DNA of 64,000 nucleotides from Tetradesmus obliquus (lineage: Eukaryota; Chlorophyta; Chlorophyceae; Sphaeropleales; Scenedesmaceae), in NCBI GenBank assembly GCA_030272155.1, contig CP126191.1, positions 4,920,501 through 4,984,500 of the forward strand. Direction: 5' to 3'. Each line of letters opens with the position of its first letter. The first letter of the stretch is position 1. The translations under genes and the position numbers were made by a program. The notes beneath the pieces are model-generated. The model ran no database searches and was not told where the DNA came from. It was given only the letters and a program-made list of their open reading frames with translations. Shown one piece after another: positions 1 through 10,535 of this stretch.

Positions 1-2
1 AG

Positions 3-1328
3 CAGCTGCAGCAGCTGCAGCAGCAGCAGCAGCAGGACGAGGAGGATGAGGAGTCTGCAGATGCAGAAGAAGAGGCTGACAGCAGCCAGCAGCAGCAAGC
101 TGACAGTGCGCCGCCCGCAGGGGGCTCACAGGGGCCAGATGCACCGCAGCAGGGTGTGGCTGCAAAGTCTCCTGCAGATCAGCAGCCTGGTGGAAGCAGC
201 AGCAGCAGCAAGGGCAGCGGCAAACGCAGCAGGTCACGCGCTGCAAAGGGCCCTCCAGGGTACCTGCCGCAGGGCTACACTGCGCCGCCGCCATACCTGG
301 GCATCCCAGTGTATTGGCCCCTGCTGAACCCTTGGGGCGCAGCACCTGGCAGGCAGCAGCAGCAGCAGCATCCTCAGCAGCCTCAGCAGCCAGAGGCCAT
401 TCATGAGTTTGATGGTGCTGGTATGCATCAGCCGGTGATGCCGCATTACTCTCCGCTGCAGCAGCAGCACGAGGCAGGCATTAACCACAGCCAGGATCCC
501 TGGCAGCAGCAGCAATGGCCGCAGCAGCAGTGGCAGCAGGCCCCGCAGCCGCGCAGCCGAGGGGCTGGCGCTGGTAATGCAGCTGCTGCTGGCGGCAGCG
601 GGCATCGCTCGCCGTCTGCAAGCCAAGGCGGTGGCAGCAGCAGCGGTGGCGCTGCTGCAGCAAAGCCAGCCCAGCAAGCTCAGGCACGAGCACGGCAGGC
701 CTCATCCGGCGGCAGCAGCGGCAGCAGGGACGGCTCACGAAGGCAGCGTGCTGATGAGGTCCGCAATCAGGCAGTGCACATGGCAGCTTTGGGTGGCAGC
801 AGCTACGGCTTCTGGGGCGCTCCACTGCCGCCTGTGCCTCTGCAGCCGGGTGACTTCCAGCAGCAGCAGCAGCAGCAGTATTGGCAGGCGATGCAGTACC
901 CACATCACATGCCCGCAGCAGCACACCCATCCATGCGGGTGCACTCGGAGATGCTGATGCAGCCACCAGCACATGCATACACTTACGGCTACATGCAGCC
1001 AGCCTCTGCCAGCAGCCAAGAAGCCGGCAGCAGCAGCAGCAGCAGCAGCAGTGAAGGTGGCATTGCTGCGTCCTCTGCTGACTTCCTGATGCCCCCAGGT
1101 AGCCCTGATCCTGCCGCTGCTGCTGCTGCTGCTGGCAGCAGTCTGGCTGCGAGCCTGTCCAGCGGCGTGGGTGCTGCCTCGGCAGCAGCAGCGGCTGCTG
1201 GCGCTGCCATGCGGCACCTGCCTGCGCAGCAGCTGGGGGGGCTGGCTCAGCAGGCTGCTGGCGGGCTGCTGGGCCAGGTTGGCGGCATGTGCAGGGAGGT
1301 GGGGCAGAGCCTCGGGGAGCTGCCCTGA
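3..1328 (+). CDS. Low-complexity Q/S/A-rich protein, 3' part (5' partial)
   Basis: An open frame enters from the left edge (codons from position 3) and ends at TGA 1326-1328, giving 441 codons of what is probably a last exon. There is no credible ATG start, so the beginning lies outside the window. The visible part starts with poly-Q, then an acidic patch rich in E/D, then long stretches of Q, S, G, A and P with poly-Q, poly-S and poly-A runs. Sparse aromatic-rich islands such as GYTAPPPYLGIPVYWP interrupt them. No folded domain is recognisable. Such tails are common on algal regulatory and RNA-binding proteins, but no function can be assigned. A real coding frame is supported by its length, by the absence of stops, and by in-frame non-repetitive islands between the CAG repeats. 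Confidence 0.6.
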   Translation, partial: QLQQLQQQQQQDEEDEESADAEEEADSSQQQQADSAPPAGGSQGPDAPQQGVAAKSPADQQPGGSSSSSKGSGKRSRSRAAKGPPGYLPQGYTAPPPYLGIPVYWPLLNPWGAAPGRQQQQQHPQQPQQPEAIHEFDGAGMHQPVMPHYSPLQQQHEAGINHSQDPWQQQQWPQQQWQQAPQPRSRGAGAGNAAAAGGSGHRSPSASQGGGSSSGGAAAAKPAQQAQARARQASSGGSSGSRDGSRRQRADEVRNQAVHMAALGGSSYGFWGAPLPPVPLQPGDFQQQQQQQYWQAMQYPHHMPAAAHPSMRVHSEMLMQPPAHAYTYGYMQPASASSQEAGSSSSSSSSEGGIAASSADFLMPPGSPDPAAAAAAAGSSLAASLSSGVGAASAAAAAAGAAMRHLPAQQLGGLAQQAAGGLLGQVGGMCREVGQSLGELP

Positions 1329-4300
1329 AGTGGGGCAAACTGAGGGGGCTGGTTGTGCCTGTGGGGTAGCTCAGGTGGGCATCTGTGTGAGGTTGCGTGG
1401 GAAGTGAGGTGGCCACAGTCGGAAGGCTTGCACAATGGGGTGGCGTGTCTTGTGGCTTGAGAGGTTCTGGGTGTGTAGTCAGGTGTTCTTCATACTGGTG
1501 GGCCAGATAGAAGGGAGCCATATGGCTTCCTTCTATCTAGGCCGCCGGCTGTATCATCATCATAGGTGGTGGCGGTGCAGAGTTCGTCCGGTAGCAACGG
1601 CACCTTCAAGAGCTTGTCTACCATTGATGCATTGCGTTTTGTGTGGAAAATGTGTTGTGCTGGCTGCATCATGTACCACTGTGCTGGCTTCAGCAGCTGC
1701 GCAGCTGCCCATGCATGTGCATTGTCTGCAGTTTAGTAGCGTGCGCTGTGTGTACATCTGCGCTCAGGGCCAGTGATGGGCTGGCCCCGGTGCTCCTGTG
1801 TTGCTGCTGGAAGAGCATGCCACGTTGCACGGCAACAGTGAGTGCTGGACACATGTTGGCACTGCGGTTTGCCTTACATAGTTGCCACCTGTCGGCAACT
1901 GCGACTGGTTCTGACACACCTTATCAGTTCGATAACAGCTGAGTGCCCGGCTGTATGTTTTCACCCCAACACCACATGCGAGGGATGCATGTTAGGAACA
2001 GGGTCATGTTTCCAATACTGTCATCAGTGTTCAGATTGTGGCAGCATTCGTAGTGTGCTTGTGTCGTTGTGTTTATTGTGTGATGTGTGGTGTGGCGGCA
2101 TCAGTGCGACAATCGTCACTGAGGTGTCGGCTTGGCCACTAGTTGATTGCGAGCAGCAGCATGGACAAAGAGCATACTGCAGGCGCTGCCCTGCAACCAT
2201 GCATGCTGCTGCTCTGGATGCAGCCACAACAGTAGCTTCTGCACTGCACTCGTCTTATCTATCAAACCCCAAAACACGCACTCTTCTGATCAAGGGGCAT
2301 GGAACCAGCACGCTGTTGGGCATTGAGAGGAGCCCAAACACGCACACACATCAACAGTCAACCAGCAGCACCCCGCTGTCTCTGATGGTTTGGTGTTGTG
2401 TGGCGTGCATGTTATAACATTGCTGCTGACAATTGTGTGACAACATCACTGACAGAGCGACTATGTATGTGACGAGTCGTACCTGCTGCTTGGTTTGGTT
2501 TGCGTGTCATGTTGTTTAGGGCCGTTAAGCCTCAATGTATGTACGATCTCTCAATGTGTGTTATGTCTGTGGTTGTGCTGCATTAGAGTTCGTCACTAGC
2601 ATCCCACGTTTGTCAGAATGGTGTGCAGCATTGTGCAGTGCAGCAAAGCTGTAGCATGTTTGCACAACCGTGCTGGACAGACAACTTGCCGTGGTACACC
2701 AGCAGTGACGGCATTGGGCTGTGCTGTGGGCAGTGCGTGCACAGTTCAACTGGTTGTGCTAGCTTGCTGGTTTTCACAGCATGCTTCCACTGATTACACC
2801 GCGCAATGTGCTTGCGCTGCATGCTGCCTCTGGTTACACCGCATGATGTCCGTTTCCTTGTGTCGGCTTACCTTGTGACGGGATGTGACGGGGTGTGACG
2901 GGGTGTGGATCGAATGTGTCAAGATTGTTTGCGAGTTGAAGCAGCAGCGGCGTCTCTGATGGACGCTGCTTGCAATCCTTCACATGTCCAGCAGAACATG
3001 CTGGCGCAGTAGAGTGTGTGCTGCTTGCACAGGTTTGTACTGCATCACACGCGTGTGCTGCATGCATGCAGTGCCACACTGACATGTGTTAGGCTGTCGC
3101 ACCCGAGAGTTGTGTGGCGCATGTTGCAACAGCGTCATGGCGTGGTGGTTTGTGTTGCTGTACTCTACTCTTCTTTTTTCTTGTTAGCCCTCCGCAACAC
3201 TCCATGTACCATCATGCAGTGCATCACTTAGTGGTGCGCTGCTGCCTCCATTATGATGATAAGTGCTCACTCAGCAGCTGGCAGCTGCTCTGGCGGTGAC
3301 CAGCTGGTCATGGCCACGCACAGCTAGCAGCTTGCACTTGGGTCATGTGCATCGTCATGTGCATATAGCGTTCACAGCAGCATCACAGTGTGCTTGATCT
3401 GATCTTATTTGGTGGCACTGGCAGTGCAACATATGGACATATGGACATATGCGCGTACTGCCGCGGCAGTGTTTCAGGTGAAGGGTGCACGGAAGTGCGG
3501 CTGGCTCGCTGTTGAGAGTTTGCAGAGAGTTTGCATCTTGCAAACATCATGATTGCCGCAGTCTTCAGGTGCCGCTTCTTGCTGCGGCTTGGTAACTTCA
3601 CATGTGTGATGATGTGTCAATGACGGGGCCAGCTGGCCTAACCAGGCTGATGGAGCAGCGGATCCAACTGCCTGTGGGGTGCACCCGGAACATGCCGCAT
3701 ACGACACTCTACCATGCAGCCCTGGTGTGAATTGACAGCACCGTGCATGACGCGTCAGTGCACCCCAAACGGAGGGATCCAATGGCTGTGTGAGCCGCAT
3801 GCTCTGCTGCTGAGCGCCAATCTAGCTCAACAGGCGTACGTACAATGATGTAGGTCATGTTACAGCATGCTGTGCAGCTCACAAAAGCTGTGCATTCCGC
3901 AGCACGCATGTGCCAACCTTGCTGCGTACGTGCGCCATGACGACGGCCCACCACCTGGTGAGATACAATTGCCTGACTAGCAGCGCGCCATACTGTCGCC
4001 CACCACAGGAGTTGGGGATGCATGGTACATCAATGGTGATAGGCAAACACAGTGACCGTACACCAGGTGCATGCACCTATCACACCAAGGACGGTTGAAA
4101 TCAGGAGAGTGCGTCACGCACACTTATAATGTGCTGGCTGAAAACCTCAAAGTGCAGTGCAGTACTGATGGTTCTGTTTGCCCTGTTCAATACCTCTACA
4201 ACGATAACTACAACGCTGAACAACAGGGTCAGTTCAGCTGGCAATGCCACGTGCATACGAGCCATGCAGCTGCTGTTGAAGCAAGTGGCAACAACAGCAC

Positions 4301-4515
4301 CATATGCACTGCTTGGCTCCCGGGCAACTTGTGCTCCTGCCGGGCGAACAAGCGCCCATTGCACTCAGCTGTGCGACATATGCAGCAGCAGAAGCCAGCA
4401 TTAAAACCACGCTGAAGCAGCCCTACAAGGTGTGCCTGGTGACGCGCGATGCCTGTCACTGCTGCACAACATATTTCACTGCCGCGTAGACTAGTATGCA
4501 AGACGCCGGCAGCAC
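1329..4515. other. Intergenic stretch, no gene seen
   Basis: This 3.2 kb lies between two convergent genes, so it should hold both 3' UTRs. All open frames are short, lack domain-like composition and do not join into a plausible spliced gene. The sequence is rich in TGTG/CATG words. I saw no RNA gene, no copy of retroelement family A or B and no long repeat. A TTACA on the + strand at 3860-3864 is a plausible poly(A) signal (TGTAA) for the minus-strand uS15 gene. I found no clear TGTAA soon after the stop at 1328. Confidence 0.5.
3860..3864 (-). terminator. Candidate TGTAA poly(A) signal for the uS15 gene
   Basis: TGTAA on the minus strand, about 650 nt downstream of the uS15 stop codon. TGTAA is the usual green-algal polyadenylation signal. 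The assignment rests on position only. Confidence 0.35.
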
Positions 4516-4540
4516 TTACGCTGTACCTTGTTTCTGCTGT

Positions 4541-4574
<34 letters not shown>

Positions 4575-6525
4575 TCAGCAGCTGCTTCTGCTGCTGCTTC
4601 TTCTGCTGTGCGCTGAGCTGCTTCACTGGCTGGTTGCCGTAGCGCTTGAGCGCCTCCGCAGGAGCACCTAGGCGAGAGCCCACCCTGTATTTGTCATAAC
4701 GCGCCTGCAGCAGCAGCAGCAGCAGAAGCCGTAGCAGGCATTGCGGGTAATACACTCCATCAGCAGTTGGAGCATCCCTCCAGGTGGATGCAGACCATGC
4801 AAGCCACATGTGTGCCACAGCTGGCTCCTTACACTGGACATGTGAAGCGCGAGTACGCATCAAGAACCTGCAGGTGCCGGCACCAGCTTGCTGCAGCGTT
4901 GCAGGACTACCAACGCTCGTTTCATCACGCCGCCCCTATCCATGCTGCTGCTGCTCCTGCTGCTGCTGGATGCCCAGCTGCAGTCTGCTGCCTCTCGCAC
5001 CTGCTTTGCGTAGGTGTCCTTCAGCCCCAGCTTGTGCAGCACAAAGGCATAGCGCGGGAAGTTGTCGCGCCGCAGGTACGCCAGCAGCTTGCGGCGCTGG
5101 TTGAGCATGCCCTGCAGGCCCCTGCTCGTTGAACAGCAACAATGAAATGCAAGCCTGCTTAATTGCAAGCTTCACACTTGACTAACCACAGCTGGTGCCG
5201 CCTGTGCAAAGTGCCATCAGCTGCCACTGTTAAGCTCCAAGGCGTAACAAACAGGCAAGCATGAGCACACACACATATACGCCTATGGGCACAGGCTGCA
5301 ACCAGCACCAGATCAGGCTGCCGGCCCTGCTTGGCATGTTCCTTGCGTGCCAGCACAGTCTGGTGTGTGCACCTGTTGCAGCTGCTGGCAGGCGCACTCA
5401 CCTCATCCCATGGTAGTCTTTTTTGTGTGTCAAGAAGTGCGACGACATGTCCCTGATTTTGTCCGTCAGCAGTGCAACTGCAGACAAAGCACCACCAACA
5501 ACAGCAGGTGGTATTAGTATGGCAGGAGTGATAAGATGATGATGATGACGATGATGAACAACAGCGACACAATGTGTGACATGTGGGACGCGCGCACCAC
5601 GCATGCACATACAGCCTGCAAGCACTTGCATAGCGGTGAGGCCGCTGCTGTGCATGTTGCTCATGTATCCTGGCTCTGATGCAGCAGTGCAATGGACAGC
5701 AGGGCAGCTACACTCACTTTGCACCTCTGGTGACCCTACATCCCCTTCAGCGCGCGCATACTCCTGCATCAAGCTGACTTTGCGCTGCTGCAGCTGCTGC
5801 CGCCGGCCGCTGTTGACGGCAGCAATGAACTGCACGAAGGCAGAGCACAGGGCATATAATGAGCCTGGTGGAACAATTTATAAGCGTGAATGAGTGACCA
5901 ACGGAACCGTTGCCGTTACATGAAAAAAAAGGCAGCCGCGTTCCCTTTCCTTCATCAGCACCATGCCGACTGCAGCGCCCCATGCCACCAACTCCAAGCG
6001 TTGCAATGCTGGTGATGCGACAATCGTCGCCAGTTGTCAAGACCAAGGTACGCATCAGACTGACATCGCTGCCGAGCCTGGTGCAAGCAAATGAGCAGCT
6101 GATGGTATGCGCACATACACATACTGATGTAAGCCATACCTGCATGAACCAAATGCTGCTGCACATGCAGATGTGACATGAAAAGATATGCTCGTACCTG
6201 ATCTACTAGTTGTGGCTGCACTGGGGGACCCGCATCTTCACTTGTTAGTGCTTCTGCTGCTCGTGCTGCTGCCGCCATGTCGCCTATTGAGCTGCTTGTG
6301 GTCCCAGTATCCACTGCGTGTCAGATCATATGCATTAGCAATCAGGACGCCAGGTTGACTTTACCGAAGGTAGGCTATACACTTGCCTTGTTGTGTTATA
6401 CTGCTGCTGCTGACAAGTCTGCTGACCAGCCGCCCCAAACTGCTGCTGTTGCTGCTGCTGCCATCACACAGTGCTGCTGCAGCTTGAAGCTCAAGGCCAG
6501 CTAAACGCCGTATGATTATATTCAT
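4516..6525 (-). CDS. Ribosomal protein uS15, organellar (bacterial type)
   Basis: uS15 binds 16S-type rRNA in the small ribosomal subunit. Six exons on the minus strand join in frame: 6525-6387, 6313-6198, 5829-5718, 5477-5402, 5121-5001 and 4704-4516 (TAA), giving 250 residues. The uS15 core is unmistakable: EGDVGSPEVQIALLTDKI, then HFLTHKKDYHGMRGL, then RRKLLAYLRRDNFPRY and VLHKLGLKD. About 85 residues precede the core, beginning MNIIIRRLAGLELQ and followed by a Ser-rich stretch, which fits an organelle transit peptide, more likely mitochondrial from the early arginines. After the core comes a basic segment and a Q/K-rich tail (CAG/CTG repeat near 4545-4620). Bacterial uS15 has about 89 residues, so both extensions are additions. 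Intron 1 uses a GC donor (AAG|GCAAGT); the others are GT-AG. Mitochondrial versus plastid location is not certain. Confidence 0.88.
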
Positions 6526-7343
6526 TGCTGGTTGTGTACCACTGGCGAAAGCCAAACAAGCAGATCAGACGAGATCACCCAGCTCAAGCAGCGCACACAC
6601 GTCAGCCACAGAGTACGCAGTATCCGCTGATTGCTCGCCGACTGCCTTGGAAGCCTCTAATACCTGCATGTGGCCGGGCCGGGGGGGCCCCATGTGCGAC
6701 ACTGAGACACCGTGTCCACGAAAAATGGTATACCATGTTACCCGATTAGCAGCCTCTCGAGCTCCATATAGCCCCACACATCCATTTTCTGGGCCATAAG
6801 TTCCATTTCTCTTGCCGATAGAACACGACGCTGCAACGTAGATCACGTAGAAACAGCACTCAGCTTGCACACTCTATACGCTGGCACATCAACTCGCCAG
6901 CCTGGCGCAGTCTGTAGGAAACGAGCTTTTTTGGCAGGCTTTCCTGCAGCGCAGGCGACAACAGGCCAATTTGAGCAGGTGAGGGCAGCTTCCAGAAGCA
7001 TGCAAGGTGTGCGAGGCATCGTTCAGCTGGCAGCGTTGCATACCGGCGCCCGCCTGCACCTTTGAGGCCAAACTGCCACATGCTTTTAGTTGCCTGCTTC
7101 GCGCGTGTATGCGGCATGCTCGTAGCAGCGGCCTTGATCACTGTACGCCAGCGCATTGCAGCTTCTCCTGGTCGCCGCGTGATTGATCAGCAACAGATGA
7201 TGCATATACTGTGCGTATACAGTGGCTTTGAGCTTGTTTGGTACTTTTCGCAGCTCAGCTGGCATGCACTCAGCTTCACCTTCGGCGCTCCTGCGTTGAC
7301 TGCGGTTGTTCTGCTGTCCCTCGCTGCCGTGTCTGTCTGCAGG
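6526..7343. other. Intergenic region between divergent uS15 and bZIP genes
   Basis: This 818 bp separates the start of the minus-strand uS15 gene from the likely start of the plus-strand bZIP gene, so it should hold both promoters and 5' UTRs. A G/C run lies at about 6673-6692. The sequence just before 7344 reads TCTGTCTGCAG, which looks like a splice acceptor, so a 5' UTR intron of the bZIP gene probably lies here. No TATA box is convincing. Confidence 0.4.
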
Positions 7344-8633
7344 ATGGCGACTCTGGACGCGACGTGCCTGTTTCCAGCGGGCATGGATGATCTGCTGGAT
7401 GACCCCATCCTCTGCTCCCCAGACTTCCTGCAGTTCCTGGGCGACAATGACCTCACAGGCCCTCTGCCAATCATTCCAGACGCTCCTGTTGCTCAGGCCC
7501 CCATCGAGGCCCCAACCTCTCCAGAGGTCACCAGCAGCGTCACTGCCGCAGTGCTGCAGCCAGCAGTCACCACAGCAGTGCCTGCAGCCTACATGGCAGC
7601 CCATCAACCTGCAGCAGTGCCCACCCATGTCCCCAGTGGCACGCTGCTACAGTCCCAGCAGCTGGTGCACCCGCAGCCGCTGCTGCTGGTTGCCCCTCAG
7701 AAACCACAGCTGCAGCCCAGCAGGGCTGCCTCCTGCAGCAGCAGTGATGCCAGTGGTGGCCGTGTGTTCCCCAGCTCTATGCCTGGCAGCCCCGTCAGCA
7801 GCCCTGCACCTACCAGCAGCAGCGACATCAGCTCCCTGCCGCCTGCGCTCAACGCCCCTCGCATCAGCTCAGCTGGCGACATGGGTGCCAAGCGCCAGCG
7901 CCTGCAGTCGAGCAGTTCCGTTGCTGTGGCGGCAGCAGCCTTCCTAAAGCAGCCCCAGCATCAGCAGCAGCAGCCGTCTTCGTCTTCCCCGCCCTCTTCG
8001 TGTCAGCAGGAGCAGCAGCCGCTGACCAAGCAGCAGATCGCCGCCAACAAGCGCCGTGCGCCCGAGATCGACTGGCGCAGCATTGACGACCCTGCTGAGC
8101 GCCGCCGCCAGCGCCGGCTGGCCAAGAATCGCGTCACTGCTGCTCGTTCTCGTGAGCGCAAGAAGGAGCAGCTGGCAGGTATGGAAGACCGCATGGATTC
8201 ACTGGAGCAGGAGAATGTCCAGATGCGTGCGCTGCTGGCCAGCCTGAGCCAGGAGAACGCCAGCTTAAGGGAGCAGTTAGCTAGCCTCACTAGAGGCGCA
8301 GCTGCATGCTTTAACACCACAGGGAGCGGCCCCGAGCCTGCCGTGCTCAAGTGTATAGCTATAATGCACTTGGTGGCCTGTCTCGTCCTGAGTGTTAGAG
8401 CAGCCTTTGGGCTGGCGTTCACAGTTCTGGTTTCAGGTTTGGCGCAGCAGCAAGCGCGGATGTGCAATCTTCCTGTTTGTCCTGTGTCGCTGTGCGTGGA
8501 TTCTAGCCTGCCGGCTGCAGTTGGCAGTAAACTTGCCTGCTTGCAGCGATTGCAGGACAGCAGCAGTGGTGGTGTGTTGCGGCCCCGGTTAAGACCAGCA
8601 GTGGTTGGTGTTGCTGTGGCGGTAGCGGCTTAG
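7344..8633 (+). CDS. bZIP transcription factor with post-zipper hydrophobic segment
   Basis: A nuclear DNA-binding protein of about 429 residues. I chose the ATG at 7344 because it follows a splice-acceptor-like TCTGTCTGCAG and because the open frame upstream has only non-ATG starts. The N-terminus is acidic and hydrophobic (MDDLLDDPILCSPDFLQFL), like an activation domain, followed by P/S/Q-rich sequence. The basic region at about residues 255-275 carries N262-x7-R270 within AKNRVTAARSRERKK, and the zipper follows with heptad positions M280, L287, M294, L301 and L308. Residues of about 334-365 are strongly hydrophobic (LKCIAIMHLVACLVL onward) and could be a membrane anchor, as in ER-stress bZIP factors of plants and Chlamydomonas. 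The sequence after this segment is of low quality, and an unrecognised intron or 3' UTR there is possible. bZIP identity is firm; membrane tethering is inference. Confidence 0.85.
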   Translation: MATLDATCLFPAGMDDLLDDPILCSPDFLQFLGDNDLTGPLPIIPDAPVAQAPIEAPTSPEVTSSVTAAVLQPAVTTAVPAAYMAAHQPAAVPTHVPSGTLLQSQQLVHPQPLLLVAPQKPQLQPSRAASCSSSDASGGRVFPSSMPGSPVSSPAPTSSSDISSLPPALNAPRISSAGDMGAKRQRLQSSSSVAVAAAAFLKQPQHQQQQPSSSSPPSSCQQEQQPLTKQQIAANKRRAPEIDWRSIDDPAERRRQRRLAKNRVTAARSRERKKEQLAGMEDRMDSLEQENVQMRALLASLSQENASLREQLASLTRGAAACFNTTGSGPEPAVLKCIAIMHLVACLVLSVRAAFGLAFTVLVSGLAQQQARMCNLPVCPVSLCVDSSLPAAVGSKLACLQRLQDSSSGGVLRPRLRPAVVGVAVAVAA

Positions 8634-10535
8634 CTGTTGCGAGCTGGCTGGTTGACAGAATGGCAACTTGTACCATCACCACTGCTGGGGCAGTTTTTTT
8701 GTTGCGAACGCTGTGCTGGCTATTTCGGTGCTGCGTGGTTTTGTGCATGTATGGAGCGGAGCTGTAGACCATTTACGGTGACGGGTGGCATTCTTGACTA
8801 ATAGCGTGGGGGTGGTGTGCTGCTCGACTTGTGAACAGCAGAATTCAATCCGTGTGTGGGGCAGATGTGTGGAGATATGCATCGTTGTAGCCCATCGTGG
8901 CTGTACAGTTACTGATATCCTCATCAATCACCAAGCATGTATGTCAATGTGGCAACAAACCAAATCTGAAAACAGCACAGCAGGCGCAGGGCGTGTTAAG
9001 TCACGCCAGCACAGCTCATCAGGTGACTCTTGTAGTCTCTGTGCATGGTGGTGCTGTGTGGCTGCAGTGTGTGCAACGCCTGCTGTGTCCGCTGATGCTC
9101 TTTAGAAAGGTGTGTGAGTGGTGATAGTGTTTCACAGCAAATGGACTGCTGTTGCGCAGCATGAGTGCGCTGCAGATGGTGTCTGCATGCCAGCCTGAGT
9201 AGGAGGTTGCAGTGTGCTGTGTTGGAACAGGTCACAACTGTGACACAGTGTCCCAGTGGTGCATGCCCCATGCTGAGTATGCAGAGATACAGGAGATGGT
9301 GTTGGTTGGCTGCTGCCTGTGGTGCAGAGCCAGAGTATGAGCATTGGGTGTGTGGCTTTGGTCCAGTGACTGCGCTCATTAACTGCAGGGCGACGTCTTA
9401 CCAGCAGTTGCACCTGGGAAGTGCATTGTTGCATGACAAGGCTCAAGTAGCCTCAGGTGTGTTACGTGCACAACGATTGTTGATGATGGTCTGGCGTCAG
9501 CGCATACTGATTGTGGTGTCTGGTAGAGGGAGCGTTGTTGTTGGTTTTGCACCTTTGGGATGGGATGGAGGCAGCGGATGGTAGGTTGGAAGAGTGGCGC
9601 AAATCGCTGGCCTGTCACGTGTGGCCTCGTGCGCGACTGTGGGTGGAGCATCATTTGTGTGACATGTATGCATTGACTGTGCCGCAGGCACACAGAAGCA
9701 AACTCATGTGAAGTGATCGGTGTAGCTTCTTTGTAATTGACAAAGCTGAACATTTGCAGAGTGAGAAAACATGGTTTTCTTCAACAGCAGCCCGGCGCTT
9801 GAAGGGGTTAGGTTGGAAACCACGGCTGATGCTGCAGGCTGGCTGCAAAGGGGTCATCTAGAAACATGATAACCCTTACTATGTGCATTCAATGAAACGT
9901 TCAAGGTGTGAACATGGTAATCTGCTCCACCATGTGGGAAGCTGCATGTATCCACCTGCACACAAGCGCTTTTCACAGTGAACAGGCAAACAACTGCAAG
10001 CATTGTTGCTGTTGAAAGCTCTAAAGCTTGCGTTACCTGACGTTTGTTGACTGTTACCACACGCGGTCTTCACTGTGATGGCTTTTGCAGCCGTGTCGTC
10101 ACCAAAGCATTCTGCCCTGTGACCTTTCCTGCCAACGACTGGGCACTACTCAAGCACGAACTGTTCCTGCACTGCCACAGCTGGTCCAAGTCCCGCTGCT
10201 CGGCTTTCCAAGTTTTATCGTTGCTAACGCGCAGCGCGTCCGTCCGCCTATACGTACTTGACGAGGTCACCAACCGGAACAAGGACCGGGTCAAATCTGT
10301 TACGTAAGCCGGACCACAGCGCAAAACCGCTAAGCACTGCATAGCCATCTATATCCGCTCTGAAACGTTACGTTTTGACGTTCAGTATGTGCTAGCAACG
10401 CGTGCAGTACCCACGGGCAGCAACTCTGTGTCTGGCATGCGAGCAAGGTGTGCACAAGTATCACGACGCTGCAGCCGTGGTTGCACCTTCTTGTAAACAC
10501 AGCTACCTAGCCGAACATCTCACTGATAGTACAGC
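8634..10535. other. Intergenic region, no gene seen
   Basis: This 1.9 kb holds the bZIP 3' UTR and the upstream region of the 142-residue coiled-coil gene. A TGTAA at 9732-9736 is a plausible poly(A) signal for the bZIP transcript, about 1.1 kb after its stop. Open frames here are short and without recognisable composition. Confidence 0.4.
9732..9736 (+). terminator. Candidate TGTAA poly(A) signal for the bZIP gene
   Basis: TGTAA on the + strand, the first clear match I found downstream of the bZIP stop at 8633. Assigned by position only. Confidence 0.35.

Noticed and set aside
5955-6180. An extra exon between uS15 exons 2 and 3
   Set aside because: Open frames exist here, but direct joining of exon 2 (6198) to exon 3 (5829) keeps frame and gives an uninterrupted protein. 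No candidate exon has both good splice sites and matching phase.
7062-7343. N-terminal extension of the bZIP frame
   Set aside because: The upstream open frame has no ATG start and carries a splice-acceptor-like TCTGTCTGCAG right before the ATG at 7344. It is more likely a 5' UTR intron.
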